DNA of 64,000 nucleotides from Lotus japonicus (lineage: Eukaryota; Streptophyta; Magnoliopsida; Fabales; Fabaceae), in NCBI RefSeq assembly GCF_012489685.1, contig NC_080042.1:42212066-42276065 (forward strand), read 5' to 3'. The notes under the pieces were generated by a model, which was not told the origin of the DNA, searched no databases, and was given only the letters and a program-made list of their open reading frames with translations. Below are positions 40,139 through 52,711 of the stretch, piece after piece. Position 1 is the first letter of the stretch, and the number at the start of each line of letters is the position of its first letter. A program made the translations under genes and the position numbers.

Positions 40139-41430
40139 TTCTTCCCCGCCACCAACCCTGTAACCAATTACTCAATTTTCGTAAAGAAATTTCGTCGATT
40201 CAATTATTAATCTTGAATTAATGACAAAAGTTCAATTATTGTGAAACTCTTGAAAACTTTACGACTTAAACTTGCGGAAAAAATAAAACATAAAATTTCT
40301 GAATAAAACATCCCTTTAATTAAAAGCAATAATAATTCAACAGTAAATAAACTGAAACCTCGGGCTAAAGCCCTAAATCATAATACATCAATAATCTCTG
40401 AACAATAAAACTAGTAAAGGATAGTTCAGAACTACGTGTCACTCGACCCCCAACAAAACAAACATCAATCACTCCTCGAGCCACCCACAAAGTCTCTGTC
40501 GCTTCTTCACTAGGCCTTGACTTCTGGTTCAGCATAGTTACCCTTCGTCTCTGCCTCCACTGGTATAACAGCTTCAGCAATGGACAGTGGGGCAGCAACC
40601 TCCGCATGCTCGGAAGGATTCTCCTCTGCATCAGCCAACTGTGGAGAATTCGAGCCGGAGCTCTCATCACCTGGGTGCAGAAAGCGACAAGGCGCAAAGG
40701 GCATCTTTACCTTGCCCATTCCATTTTTTGAGTCTCGATGATGTTTCCATGTCGGTCACGTCCGGTGATCGTAGCACTGCCGACGTACAAACGACGTACC
40801 TGGCTAGAGTCGGTCTGCCAGGCGTTGTCCTTCCCCTAATCAGGAAGATCGATCGTCCATGAAGTCACCGCGCTCTTGATCTTCCCCATCTGCCCCCCCC
40901 CGCCCCCTCATAATAACACATAACACATAAACAGGGTCAGATCTCATGTTCAACATATAAACATTCACAATTCTCAAACATAACAAGATTTAATAGGAAA
41001 ATCTTTAACTTATAACTCAGTTAGTCACCTAAGTTTAGTTAGACTCATGTCCTCACCATTCACACAACCACCTCAACACCATGGCCAAATCACGATTATC
41101 CGCAGATGAACAGTCACAAGGGGACACTCAGTACAACCCAAGTCACATGGGGATACTCAGTACAACCCATAACTCTCGAGGAGACCGCAGTCAACCTCAT
41201 CACGTGGGGACACATAGTACAACCCACAAACACCCTCGCGTGCAAGTAACCGTTTGTCTCTAACGGCACCATCGTGAGTCTAAAGTCTCAAAACCCTAGG
41301 TGTCTGTCCACTCGCCATCCGCTGCTTATTTTCCATAATTGCTCATAACGGCAAACTTTTGCACTTTCCCTTTTCTCCTTTTTTTTTACTTACTAATGTG
41401 CCTCTCCTTTTCTCTTTTTTGCAAGGAAGC
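40139..41430. other. Unclassified repeat-like sequence
   Basis: Inserted between the two inverted coiled-coil ORF copies. On the minus strand 40500-40740 shows a short GC-rich frame (MGKVKMPFAPCRFLHPGDES), followed downstream by an AT-rich 3'-UTR-like stretch; at 40892-40906 there is a run of C (cccccccccgcccc). At 41110-41230, ggggacactcagtacaaccc-type units occur four times. It could be the end of another LTR retrotransposon, but no pair of ends was found. Confidence 0.35.
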
Positions 41431-42354
41431 ATGAATTTCTCCAACGCCGAGCTCCTTCGGGTTCTTGCTGCCAGGAGAGCCGCTCAAGCCTCGCATACGC
41501 TTAATGCCGAAGGGGGGAAGAGAAACCGCCCTTTGGCGGACGCTGATGGTAGGGATTCCCAGTCCCTGCCCAAAAGACAAGCCGCACAAACTTCCTCGCG
41601 GGTTGAGAGCTCCGTCTCGGCGGGACTAAGGGGCGAGAATAATGCCCAGCCCGCCCCTGAAAACTCAGCCGCCACTACCACTTATGCGCATAATGAGGAG
41701 TCTTCTCCTCAACAGGGCGAGCAAGGGGCTCCAATGACTCCCCCTACTCGCTCGGCGAGCCCCGCACCTACCGAACAGGCCTCGCCGTCGCCCAAAGACC
41801 AATCCCCTTTGAGGATTGGCCAACTCACTCTTTCTCCTTCTCCTTCCCGCTGCTCGGGTAACGTGGAGGGCCAAACTTCGTCTCCGACAAAGGAAAAAGA
41901 AGGTCCACCGTGCGACCGCCCTGAGGATCCCGCCATTTTCCTCATTTCTCACCCCTTCTTTGAGAAACTAAGGGAAGGGGAGACCAAGGGACCCAAACAC
42001 CTGGCCCAAGAGGCCCTAGCAAGACTGCTTCGTGCCTGGTGCTTGCTTGCTCAGGCGATCCAGAACTCCGAGCCCCCCGCTATGAGTATCAAGACAAGCT
42101 GGTGGGCATGTTGGCGGCCTAGGAGACACAGATGAACAAGGTTGAGGCCGAGATAGGCCGGGCCAGGATCGACTTGGGTAACCGCGAGTTGAGGATTGAG
42201 GAGCTAGAAGGAGAGCTCGCCGTCCAGGCCGAAACTGTGACCGCCAAAGAAGAAGCCCTTGCCGCCACCAACAAAGAGCTTATTTTTTGAAGGTTGAGTT
42301 GCTGGCAAGGGTTAAGGATTTAGATGAAGCTAAGTTTCAGGCCGAGGTGCCAAA
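41431..42354 (+). pseudogene. Coiled-coil ORF fragment, copy 2
   Basis: The ATG at 41431 (MNFSNAELLRVLAARRAAQA) starts a 235-codon frame with a Pro/Ser-rich middle and a FLISHPFFEKLREGET block matching copy 1. After about 42110 the frame shifts; helix-rich coding continues in another frame (NKVEAEIGRARIDLG) to a stop near 42289, and the homologous text then runs into a minus-strand LTR fragment at 42355. Copies 1 and 2 face away from each other across 40139-41430. Confidence 0.55.
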
Positions 42355-42685
42355 TGTTCTTTCCATGAACATTGAGATAGGGTGTTGTACCTATAGTAGA
42401 GAAAGATTGCACTAAGAGAGAATCTAGAGAGAGAGTGTAACTGCTTAAAGAGAGAAAATAACTGAATCACAAATGTGTATTGATCAAATGAGCCAAGAGC
42501 CCTTTACAAATGGTAACCGCTCCCTATTTATAGTTGGGGAGTTGGGCCTAGTGAATCATAACTACTCTGATGGGCCGGTTGGGCCTCGTGGGAGGAGGCC
42601 CAATTCCCAGGTTGGGCGACCGTTCTTTGGCTGGCAATCCCTGGGCGTAGGCCCCCTAGGGGCTCTCCCAGTCCAATACGTTTGA
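42355..42685 (-). repeat. Tat-type LTR fragment, minus orientation
   Basis: The LTR 3' end is complete (minus-strand ...CATGGAAAGAACA), while the 5' part is cut at 42685, where dispersed repeat copy 2 begins. Includes ctatttatag TATA region (plus-strand 42522-42533). The base order matches 11911-12300. Confidence 0.7.
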
Positions 42686-42689
42686 GATA

Positions 42690-43350
42690 AATTATAACTA
42701 TATGATAGATGTATCCGACCTGAAGAATATTTTGATCTAGAGTAAGAAGAAACATGCCCTAGATGAACTTTGTACAAAATCCAACAACGACATTAAGGTC
42801 AAGCATGCTCATCAATCCAACAACATTACCAAACAACTTGGTACAAAATACAACATCAAGAATTTTTGTAAGAATCAAGACTCATCCTTTACAAACTACA
42901 TTATCATATCTATAGATCCATGGAACAAACATTTACAAAAGGCACTTTTATAAGCTCTATACTTGAAACTTTTAGATGTTAGAACTCAATATTTTTCAAT
43001 ATAAAAACCATCAACATACTCATATAGTTATAGGCTTCAATATTCATGAAAAAGACTTTAGGAAAAGCTCAACTCAACACCTTATATAACTCAAAACTTA
43101 AGCTTTTTCAAAAATCAATTTCAGGTTTACAAGATCATTACAATGGAATCAAGATTATCAAAAGAAGATGGGAAGAAAACCAACATAAAGAATTAAACGA
43201 CCTTAAAACACAAACTTTTTTTTCAACAAATTACATCAGCATGAAGTTGTTTTTCAAGGCTTCATCTTTAATTAAGGCGAAATAGGAGCTTCAGCAAGTA
43301 AAATTAAAATCCAAAGACTCAACCTTGAAACATGGTTTTGCAAGTTTATC
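42690..43350 (-). repeat. Dispersed repeat, copy 2
   Basis: An inverted relative of about 7760-8440. Part of it (42721-42770) also resembles the core of the fold-back element at 5343-5420. No ORF with recognisable content. Confidence 0.6.
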
Positions 43351-43997
43351 TCATATATCCACTACGATAATTGACCACGTGATTCCCTTAAGTGGTATTA
43401 AAGTCTTGCTTGCGAATCATGTTTTTGATTTTGTTTTTTCTGAAAACTCTTCTTTAAATATGATTGATTCTGTTTTGGATTTTGGATATATTTGATAATT
43501 CATGTTTGTACATCGAAGAAGAGTTCTATTGTGCATGATATATTACTTCTATATTTACAAACATATAATGTGAATATCAATTCACCTGAATCAAGTATGG
43601 TTTTTTTTTTTAGTTCAAAAAAAGTATGGTTCTTTTTATATGTGAAAAAACTATTCCGAAAAACCAATTCAATTCACGTGAAAGAGGAACCCTTTAACTG
43701 CTCATTTGATAATCACATGTACTGGTAACGTTTAAAAGAAATGGTTGGATCACGCGTGTTCAAAACTATGAATGACATCTTCAATTTCAATTTTTTTTTT
43801 CTTTTTCAAAAGGGTTCAGTGCAAAATTAAACCCTAACCATACTCCCCTCCTTGTTACACAATTAAAATTGGACATGATCCAATTTAGATTCTACATAGT
43901 CTAATATGAAATTCAAATATAGAGTTTGAATTTTATTTTTTAATGTGTAATTAAGGAAAGATTGGATGTGATCTAATCGGAAATAACTATTGAATAA
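43351..43997. other. No gene; possible decayed copia leader
   Basis: At 43393-43409 the run tggtattaaagtcttgc is reminiscent of a mutated tRNA-Met primer site (tggtatcagagc). No flanking LTR end can be proved. The rest is AT-rich with no ORF. Confidence 0.3.
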
Positions 43998-44460
43998 TGT
44001 TTCAGTATGGAACATTGTGAGGTAGGGTAGTACCTAGAGTGAAGAGAAATTGCACTAGAAAGAGAGGGTAGAGAGAGAGAATGTCACTGAATTTCACTTG
44101 TAATAATATTAAGAAATGAGCAAAAGTCTCTTACAATTAATAATTATATTGCTGCCTATTTATAGGTGTGGGGGCGTGGGCCCCGTGTGCTAGCCTATTC
44201 TTGATGGGCCACTTGGGCCACGCAATTAGGCCCAACTTGGAGGCCAACTGACCTGCCAATGGCGGGTCACCTTAGGGCGTTGCCCCTACAGGGGCTCGCC
44301 CGGTTCAGAAATCCACAAGACACCATGCTTCAGGTACGAAGGCCGAGCGTGTCTTTAAAGATCTTACCGGCTCGCTAAGTCTAACCTAATTCTAAAACAT
44401 GCATTGGTCATAGGTCACCAACATGGCGTTTTAACCAGAGGACGCCAATACAGTTTTCTT
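43998..44460 (-). repeat. Tat-type LTR, minus orientation, partly decayed
   Basis: Begins (plus strand) tgtttcagtatggaacattg and contains gtacctagagtgaagagaaa, ctgcctatttataggtgtgg and aatccacaagacacc, in the same order as 11911-12400. The distal boundary could not be fixed. Confidence 0.6.
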
Positions 44461-45179
44461 TCACTTATCACATTCCATATTAATCAACCCATCTCTTCTC
44501 TATTAACTATATTCTCTCTTTCCAAGTAGAATTTAATAGTTGCACATGATACTAGTAAAATTAAATAAGATATTATAATATAATTATATTATCAATAATT
44601 GTCATCTTATATTCTTTGTACCACGATTTTTACCAAACATTTTATGCGATTTCAACGCAGAGCACAATTGGCATTTGACCCTTCTCAATACTAATAATGT
44701 GTATCGAAAGATAAGTTAAATGATAAGAACAGGAAAATATATAGATTGAGAATAGAAGGTATATGAATCAGTTTTTGGATTATGTAATTTATATTTTTGA
44801 TGTAAAATAAAATACTAATAATGTTAGTGGTTATCAATTTCGCAATTTATATAAAGCAAATTATAATTGCATAGTTTTTTAATGATATAATTTATATTTT
44901 TGATGTGAAATAAAATACTAATAATAATGTTAGTGGTTATCAATTTCGCAATTTATATAAGGAAAATCATAATTGCATAGGATAATGTCTTAAAGTAGTG
45001 GAAACAAGACAATATATCTTTTCAATATTTGATCTTCATGGTATTTGGCCCACCGATCACTAGTGCCACAAAGTTTGACATAAAGTAGAATTTGACTCAT
45101 TTTGGTTGGAAAAAAGTTTTGTTGACATCACATCACATATCCAGTCATATTTAGAGAGACATGCAAAGAACGAAAACAA
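44461..45179. other. AT-rich spacer with a short duplication
   Basis: No ORF. A 70-base unit (tataatttatatttttgatgt ... gttagtggttatcaatttcgc) occurs twice at about 44784-44862 and 44882-44968. Confidence 0.5.
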
Positions 45180-45188
45180 TTAAAAATA

Positions 45189-46994
45189 GGGTTAAAAACT
45201 ATAATTGTTCCTGAACTTTGAGTGAGTATTGAAAATCGTCCATCGCCGAAAAATTATCTGAAAACCATCCTCAGACTTTTAAAAATAAATTTGACCCGTT
45301 CCCCCAGCAGCCTAAGGTCCGGCAATCGCTGACTTGGCTGTCCACGTGAAATTTTTTTTTTTAAATAATTAATTTTTCCTAATTAACCTTAAATCCCCAA
45401 ATTAATCCAAAATCACAATGGAAAACCCACTAAAGAGATCATTACCCTTTTTCAGAACTCTCACTCTGCTCCTCTTCCAAAAGCTTCTTCTTCTTCATCA
45501 ACTTGGGTATGGCTTCTTCAAGCTCCTTGAATCGGTACTTGATGGGAACTCCAACGAGTTTTCTTAAGAAATTGTACTCGATTTGAAGCTCTCTGCACAC
45601 AAAATTTCACATTGTGTGGTGGTGGTTGAGGTTGGGAGCGGTGGCTGAGGTTAAAGGTTGTGGCTGTGGTGTTGAGGTTGGAGGCGTGGTGGTTGGTGTG
45701 GCTGATGGGAGAGGAAGAATTTGAAGGAGATGAGAGGTGAGGAAGAACCCTAATTTATGGGTTGGGTCTCAAGGAGGAAGATGATGGGTTTCAGGCGTTG
45801 ATTGGTAGAGGCTCCTCTGCTTCCATCTTCAAAGGCATTCTCAACGACGGAACTTCTGTCATCAGATTCTTCTCTGCGCTGTGTCGGAGTTCCCGGGTCC
45901 AAATCTATAGTACCAAACTTGCTTGATGGAGCCTTTGACTAGCTTGCATGTGGCGACGAGAGAGTGCGAGAAGAAGAAAAGTGGGTGCTTGGTTGAGCAC
46001 GAAATTGGGGATCTGGATCTGGAAGGTGAAGAAGAAGAAAAGGTGGTGGCCTCCTTGATGGATCTTGAAGGAGAGGAAGAAGGGACATGGTGAATAAGGC
46101 GTCAATGCAGGAAAAAGGTGAGAACTTTGGAGATGGGTTATCGAAAATGGGTTTCTGGATTTTATTGTTAAATATGATTGTTGTTTCCTTTGAATTCCAA
46201 TATCTGATGTAAGGCAATGTAATAGCCATCTCTTCTCAATAATAAACGTACATTTTAGTCTGCTCCATAGTTCTTTTGTATTCATTTCCTGACCGAGCAT
46301 ACTCAGGGAAGAAATCTCAGTGTTTTAATTGTAAATGGTAATAAAATTGTTTATTTTGTTAGAAAGGAATGTGTTCTACAACCCCACTCCCACAGCAGTA
46401 CAGATTAAATGTGGTAATTTGTGGGTTCATAAATTTGAAGTTTGAAGGTTCTGAGATTTTTGTGTTTAAAAGTTTGAAGATTATGGGTTAGAAGTTCGAA
46501 GGTTTTGGGTTTGTTTCTGGATTGGTTCATTGGTGGTTGTTGTTGTTGTTGTTGTTTTTGATTCATTGGATGAAAATGAAGATGAAGATGATTTTAGTTT
46601 AGTTAATGTAACAATAATTCAAAGGAAAAGAATCAGATGGCAGGGGGGAGACTGGTGAAGAAGAGGAAGAAGAACTGAGAACAAGAGGAAGAAGATGAAT
46701 GTTGAACCCTAACAATTGGGGAAAAGGGGATCATATCAGATTTAGGTTTAGAGAAGAGGTTGGTTAATTAGGAAAAATAATTAGGAAATATTAATTATTT
46801 AAAATAAAAAAATTCTACGTCGGGTCTCATTAATTGACGTGGACGGCCAAGTCAGCGATTACCGGACCTGAGGCTGCCGGAGGGACGGGTCAAATTTGTT
46901 TTTGAAAGTCTGAGGATGGTTTTCAGATAATTATCCGGCGAGGGACGGTTTTCAAAACTCGCTCAAAGTTCAGGACGGTTATAGTTTTTAACTT
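45189..46994. mobile_element. Pack-MULE carrying host kinase fragments
   Basis: A 1,806-bp element with inverted repeats of about 200 bases: the left begins gggttaaaaactataattg, and the right is its complement, with the innermost blocks at about 45390 and 46795. The 9-bp TSD ttaaaaata lies at 45180-45188 and 46995-47003; the outermost two bases differ between the ends. The interior is GC-richer, contains pieces of a receptor-like kinase gene, and has no transposase. Capture of host gene pieces by Mutator-like elements is well known. Confidence 0.85.
45512..45860. pseudogene. Receptor-like kinase fragments inside the Pack-MULE
   Basis: Two pieces of what looks like one kinase exon lie in opposite orientations. 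On the minus strand, 45512-45576 reads YNFLRKLVGVPIKYRFKELE, the segment leading into the kinase domain. On the plus strand, 45789-45863 reads FQALIGRGSSASIFKG followed by ILNDGTSVI, which is the Gly-rich ATP loop (GxGxxx). In receptor-like kinases these segments are adjacent and on one strand. The catalytic part is absent. Assignment to the At5g20050-like family is from memory and tentative. Confidence 0.6.
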
Positions 46995-48307
46995 TTAAAA
47001 ATATGATACACGATGTAACAATAAAAAGGTAGTGTTCCTCCGCCAGAACTTGAGTAGCAATTCTCAATATGACTGTGATCATTTATAGTGGTGAGTGCAG
47101 CTGAAAGAACGATGGTACAGTGAAAATCCACCGTAGCGAAAGTATTGATAAAAGACACTCTAACGCTCAATTGACAATATATATCAGAAGAAACTCTTTT
47201 TAAATCTAGAAGAACAATAAAAGAGTAAAATAAGTAATATTTACTTTATATTATGATCAAATATGTATATTTAGTAGTTGTGGTGAGTGGTACTAAAAGC
47301 GTTTACTCTTGTCAAACTGTTTAGTAGTTGGCATTTGATGCATCAACCTTACTTACTTGAACTTTATCATAAGTTCTATCAACTTTGTATCATGTCAAGC
47401 TAGTTGGTAAGAAGATAGTTGGTCGTCTTGCCCGACCAATTTGACGGGCACTTAATAGTGTAGTCTATTGCGTTAATTAGGACGATGATGAGTCATGTAG
47501 TCATTTCGATCGACATGAACAAATAGAAAAAATATATAATTAAAAATCAAATAAAAAGAATTGGTGAGGTGTAAATGAATGAGTCATGTAGTCATAGTGG
47601 AAATATTCATTTAAAAAATCTATATATGCTAGTGAGTGCGAGTAATTTTACACATAATGAGTTTTTATCTACAAATATCGGTGACATCTCTAAGTGAGAT
47701 ATGTAGGGAATGATGCAATAAGAAAAGAAGAAAGAACAAGAAGTGAAAGTAATTAAAAATGAGATGGAGACGAGAGAGAAAATGAAGTATGAACATATCA
47801 TAACTTAAAAGAGTAATGATATATACACACCTCATTTTTTAAACACTTCATTTCCACCTCTTTTTATTTCTATTTCTCTCATCTTATCATCTATCACATC
47901 TCATATTTTATCTCTTTTACTTTTTCTTTTCTTCCTATCTCTTTCACCATTCCACCTCTCCACCTCAAAAGAGACGTGTGGATGAAACATTAGTCTTTCT
48001 TAAAAACTACACAAAGCAACCAACTCTCAGCATCCCCACTAAAAAGGGTGGGTCCTGCACTCCATGTAAATCCACAATGTGTCACCACTCGGTGTCATCT
48101 TTTTCCCTACAAGTAGGTCCTACTTTTCCATCACTACCAACGATCCTCATGATTCACACAACACCATCCAACATAACACATGGATGTAACCAAGTGGATT
48201 GTTACCCTTCTTCAAATACCCAAAACCAGCTTGTCCCATTTTTTATCTTGTAATACAAACAATTCCTGCTTCATGCACTGACTAACCAAAGAGAGGGTGG
48301 TTCTGTC
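46995..48307. other. Intergenic, AT-rich; upstream region of the DUF3511 gene
   Basis: No ORF with recognisable content. The last 400 bases are CT- and CA-rich (47880-48290), without a clear TATA box at a standard distance from the ATG at 48308. Confidence 0.4.
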
Positions 48308-48598
48308 ATGGAGAAAAGCAAGTCTTTAACTGAATACTATTGCAATTACTCTGAATTTGGGTCCAAAGAAGAACGACCATGCTCATATAATTTTAACGGG
48401 CCAGACCAAAAGGGAAGTGGGTTTTGTGCATCAAGCGATCCAGAGCTTAAGAGGAAGAAGAGAATCAAGGAATACAACGTGTTTACAGTGCAGGGGAAGC
48501 TTAAAACAAGTGTGAGGAACGGCTTAAAGTGGATCAAGCACAAGTTTGGTGATACTACTCAGAGTAGTATAAGTATTTCAACTCTGAACAACCATTAA
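48308..48598 (+). CDS. DUF3511-domain protein
   Basis: A single-exon 96-codon gene, MEKSKSLTEYYCNYSEFGSK at the start. The C-terminal half (about residues 45-80) carries the DUF3511 signature: a basic stretch DPELKRKKRIKEYNVFTVQG, then KLKTSVRNGLKWIKHKFGD. Plant proteins of this family are small, usually about 90-140 residues, with the domain at the C-terminus; their function is unknown. The ATG context is gtcATGGAG. Plus-strand aataaa follows at about 48636 and again at 48645. It is the only intact-looking host gene seen, and it lies in the part of the window with fewest retroelements. Confidence 0.85.
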   Translation: MEKSKSLTEYYCNYSEFGSKEERPCSYNFNGPDQKGSGFCASSDPELKRKKRIKEYNVFTVQGKLKTSVRNGLKWIKHKFGDTTQSSISISTLNNH

Positions 48599-50688
48599 AA
48601 CCCTTTCTTGCTTTGTTAACTCAGCAGGTATGAAATAAAATCGAAAATAAATTATTTCTTTTGAATGAAAATGAAATGATAACTTTTCTTTCGGTATACG
48701 GTTTTGTCTCCAGTGGTGTTTTTTGTCTTTCAAAAGTAACTTTTATCGATTTCACTCAAATCATGAGTTCTTGATTCTTATTTACGAGCACTATTCATTT
48801 AATCTCAGCACACCACACTATTTACTTTTTATTTTCATAAAGCAATAACATAAAATTTATAAAGTAATAAAACAATTTGGATGAGAGAAAAAAATATTTT
48901 TTTATACTAAAGTTGCTTATATAAAAACTAGTTCTTATTTTTAAGAATTAAGAAATTTCACGTCAGTCATCTCCAATGCTTAAGAACCTGGTTCTTAGTT
49001 CTTAACTTAAGAACTCACTTCTAAGAACTAGCATTGGAAATGCTCTTAGATATGATATTTCACACGAGAGAAAAAACCAATTGGTGTAAGAGATGTATAT
49101 TTCGCAATCAAAATGTCTTGTTAAAGCATTTACTCAGCATTTACTCAAAAGTTAATATTTTAGGATAATTTGTTCTTAACATGTTATCATAACCTCTATA
49201 ATTATATGGTAGAGTTCGATCATTGCCGTCCCCAATTCATCTAATAAAAAGTTGTATTGAACACATGGTAGGTGAGTCTTAGATATAAAACCATTCAGAG
49301 CTCTTTACCCCATGATTCAACTTTTAAAGATAATCGATTCTTAAGAGGTGTCATATGTATTACTACCAAATTTTACTAAATTTTGAAATGTGGTCGCGCT
49401 TATGGGCATCAGATTGTGGAACTGCGGATAATTGCATATCGATGTAGCTAAAATTGTGACCGCGATGCAAATATGATGACTCCAAAATAATACTCCCTCT
49501 GTTCCAAGATATAAGTAATTTAAGGTTATGCACAGGTATTAAGAACTCATCATTTGATAAATATTTTGATTGAAATACCCCTATTTAAAGTTGAGTTATA
49601 TTAAGGAGAGAAAAACGCGACTATTAGTTAAGTGCATAGTGGAAATTGTGATAGATAAAAATTGAAGGTGGTAGATAAGAGATATAAAATTAAATGTGGG
49701 TATAAATGGTGGAAAGTGACAAAAGATTATTTAGGTTTGTAAAACATCATATATATTGGAACATAATTCAAAATGGGTTAGGGTTGCACATTAAAGTGAT
49801 TAAAGAGCGATAAAAATGCACTATTTCTTTATTTATTTTTCTGTTTCTGAAAGAATCTGAGACCGGTACTTCTTGGCTAAGACAACAGTACATTTATGAG
49901 CTCAATTCTATAGTCAAAAATTTCATATTTCAGCGTCTGGTAAGGATATCTGCAGTGCAGGATGTTTCGATCCCAATAACTGATTTTTCTGCAGTCTCGG
50001 ATCAAGACGAGGTCAACTACAAAGTTAAAGAGAAAAATAAAGTAATTGCACGCTTATCGTTTTGCCATAAGACCTGTGTCCCGGACCCAAATTCCTTTAT
50101 CTACTATTTTATTTCAATTTTTGAAATTTTTTTATTCCACCATAAATCTTCAAACATTCTTTCTTGATTTATTGTGGTGGTCTCATAATTTTTAAAATTC
50201 ATTTGGTATCAGTTCTGTCGAAATCTGCAACTAAACACAATTTAAAGTGCGTAGGTCACGCACTTTAAAGTGCTTTTAGTTGCAAAAAAACAAAAATCTA
50301 AAAACGACGACTGTAACGGCGATGAACAACGACGGACAGGGCGACGACGATGGAGAAATGAGAGTGGGTGACGACGACGACAGCAGAAACATGAGAGAGG
50401 AGAAGATGTAGGTTGAGTTTGGAGATGGGTATAATGATTAGTACGAAGATGGTGGTGTTGGTGGGGGAAGAAAGAGAAGAGAGGAGAAAGGATGTGAGAA
50501 TGAGGTGGTGGAGAGTTATGTTTTTTTTTTTCATTAAGGGCATTTTATTATTTTTGTATTTTTCAAGGTGGTCTGAATAGATGTGGGGTTGTGAGAATAA
50601 GAATTCCTTACTCATTTTCCTTTTTTCTCTTCCTATCTACTTCTAGATGGGTGTGTTTAAATCAACGTGTAGAGCTTCTAGAATGTTT
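48599..50688. other. Intergenic; possible Stowaway-like MITE at 49490-49760
   Basis: At 49491 the run tactccctctgttccaagat is the usual start of plant Stowaway-type repeats, and a weak inverted partner (atatattggaaca) lies near 49760, so a decayed MITE is likely. A B-box-like fragment lies at 49211-49240. Elsewhere no gene was recognised; the small frames at 49955-50167 (plus) and 50298-50615 (minus, low complexity) are not convincing. Confidence 0.4.
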
Positions 50689-50693
50689 GAGAG

Positions 50694-51931
50694 TGTTAAG
50701 TTCAAATGTTCCTTATCGTTTATCATGTTTTGTACGATAACAAATTCAAAGGCATAAGTGACCGTACACTATATTTTTCATATTTGAGTAACACTTATAT
50801 CCATCGTTTATACCAACATTGTACTGTCCAAGCCCAAACAATCTACACAAAACGACAGATCAAGATCGTCTAACAGAAGAAGATCGTCTGAAGGTCAAGC
50901 GCCAGCTATGGAACACAAAAAGATCTCAGCCAAACTTGGAGAACAAGTTTCAAGAGAAGAAGAGCATGTGATCTGACAAAGCTCAATGGCCAAAGCTCAA
51001 AGTACAACGTTGTCACCAACAAGCTACCATATTTGCTCCTCAACAAATAGAAGCACATACTCCTACCAACTAACATCCTACTCTTTTGGGCAAAAAGCCT
51101 TCATCAAACAGTGACATGCATTTAATTCACCTGACGCAAGGACACTAAAAGTATCGTTTGATCCAACAGCTACCATCTCTGTGAAGGACAAGCCTCAACA
51201 ACTACATTTTTTTCACAGAAGATCAAGGAGTACAAAAGGAAGAGTTGAAGAACTCGGAAGCCAACGATCGAATATCCATGGAAGTCTTCTCAACGATCAA
51301 GAGTCACCTAGAAGAAAAAAGTTCAAGATAAGCTTAAAAGTCAAACCCTTTAGACATCGTCAGCTTCAAAGAGAGAAATACCAAAGAGTCAAATCCTAAC
51401 TTTCAAATCTCTCTAGATCAAGAACACAAAGTACACCCCAAAGTCAAACTTTCAAGCATTTTGTAGTTCCCGTACTTTGTAATTTCTACTATCCTTCTTG
51501 TGAGAAGAGAATTCTATAGAGCCAAACGATCTTGAAAAAGATCTTAGGAGAAGTCCTAAACAATACTTGAGCATGGGCGAAGTCCTGTCTAAATTCTTAT
51601 TAGGAGAAGTCCTGTAGAATACTTGTTGGGAAGAGTCTTGTCGTATACTTGGTTGAGAGAATCATGTTTAATACTTGTTGTAGGAGAAGCACTTGATACT
51701 TGTTTAGTAAAAAAATTGGTTAAGCCAAGGATTGGACGTAACCCCATCGTTTGTGGTTGAACCATGATATATTGTTGTGTGTTATCGTCTACTCTCTTAC
51801 TTTTTATATCCGCTGCACCAAACGATTGCAAAAATATTTTATAAACTTATAATCGTTTGAAAAACTCTAGTTTTATTTGTGCATAATTCAAACCCCCTTT
51901 CTTATTTCTTATGTTAATTTTTCCGACATTA
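50694..51931 (+). mobile_element. Solo Sirevirus LTR, plus orientation, with TSD
   Basis: 1,238 bp, start tgttaagttcaaatg, end ttttccgacatta. The pentamer gagag flanks both sides (50689-50693 and 51932-51936). Alignment with 5896-7078 shows the final CA has become TA. It shares aggagaagtcc / aatacttgt units with the long LTR of composite C. A solo LTR with intact TSD implies loss of a full element by LTR-LTR recombination. Confidence 0.85.
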
Positions 51932-51936
51932 GAGAG

Positions 51937-52315
51937 ATCAAACGCGGATCCAATCAAGAACGAGATGTTTGGTTACTCTCCTGCATAAGCGATTTCACCT
52001 TCGAGATCTGATTTTGGCTGAAGCGTTGGAGGCTAGCTTCTCCGTTTGAGAGATATTGTTCTCTCATCAGTCATCACAAGGTTTTCTCTTTTCCTCATCT
52101 TCCTTTAATACCCTTTTTTCTCTTCATTTTGTTGTGGCGTTTATTGTAGTTAGTGACTGATTGAGCCATGAATTGGGAAATCAAGCAGGTATCGAGGTAG
52201 ATATAGGTCGTGAGAAGAAGTGGTATCTTGTGCTAGTGTGGAAGTTGCCATTAACATTGGCAACAAAATTGTTATTACAATTATTTGTTGATTTGATGAA
52301 ATCTAAATATTATTC

Positions 52316-52349
<34 letters not shown>

Positions 52350-52711
52350 TAAAATTAAATTTAGTCAAATTAAATTATAAATTATTTCATACTAATATAA
52401 AGTTAAAAATATGATGGAAACGTTAAATAATGATTAAAATATTCATACTCATTTTGGTTACTACATAATTAAAATCAATTCTAACCAAAGTTATCCAAAT
52501 GAAATTCTATTCTAGAAATCAATTGCTGATAAATGTATCCAAACATAAACTCACATTTACCATATCCAATTCTGGTCAGAACCAATTCTGCTAACGCTGA
52601 TCCAAACACACACTTAATCTTTCTCTAATTCTTCTTTACTTTTCATGTGTCAAAATAGCTTTTACATTTCAATGTGTCATATATCACATTCTTACTTCTA
52701 TATCTTTTCTT
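51937..52711. other. No gene; AT microsatellite
   Basis: Contains an AT repeat at 52316-52349. At 52530-52620 there is text typical of plant hAT- or MITE-like borders (ccaaacataaactcac, ccaaacacacactta), but no element ends could be defined. Confidence 0.4.

Noticed and set aside
43391..43409. Decayed tRNA-Met primer site (tggtattaaagtc)
   Set aside because: No LTR end can be shown on its left and no gag on its right.
50298..50615. 105-codon minus-strand ORF with His/Val repeats
   Set aside because: It arises from a gacgacgac-type repeat and shows no protein-like features.
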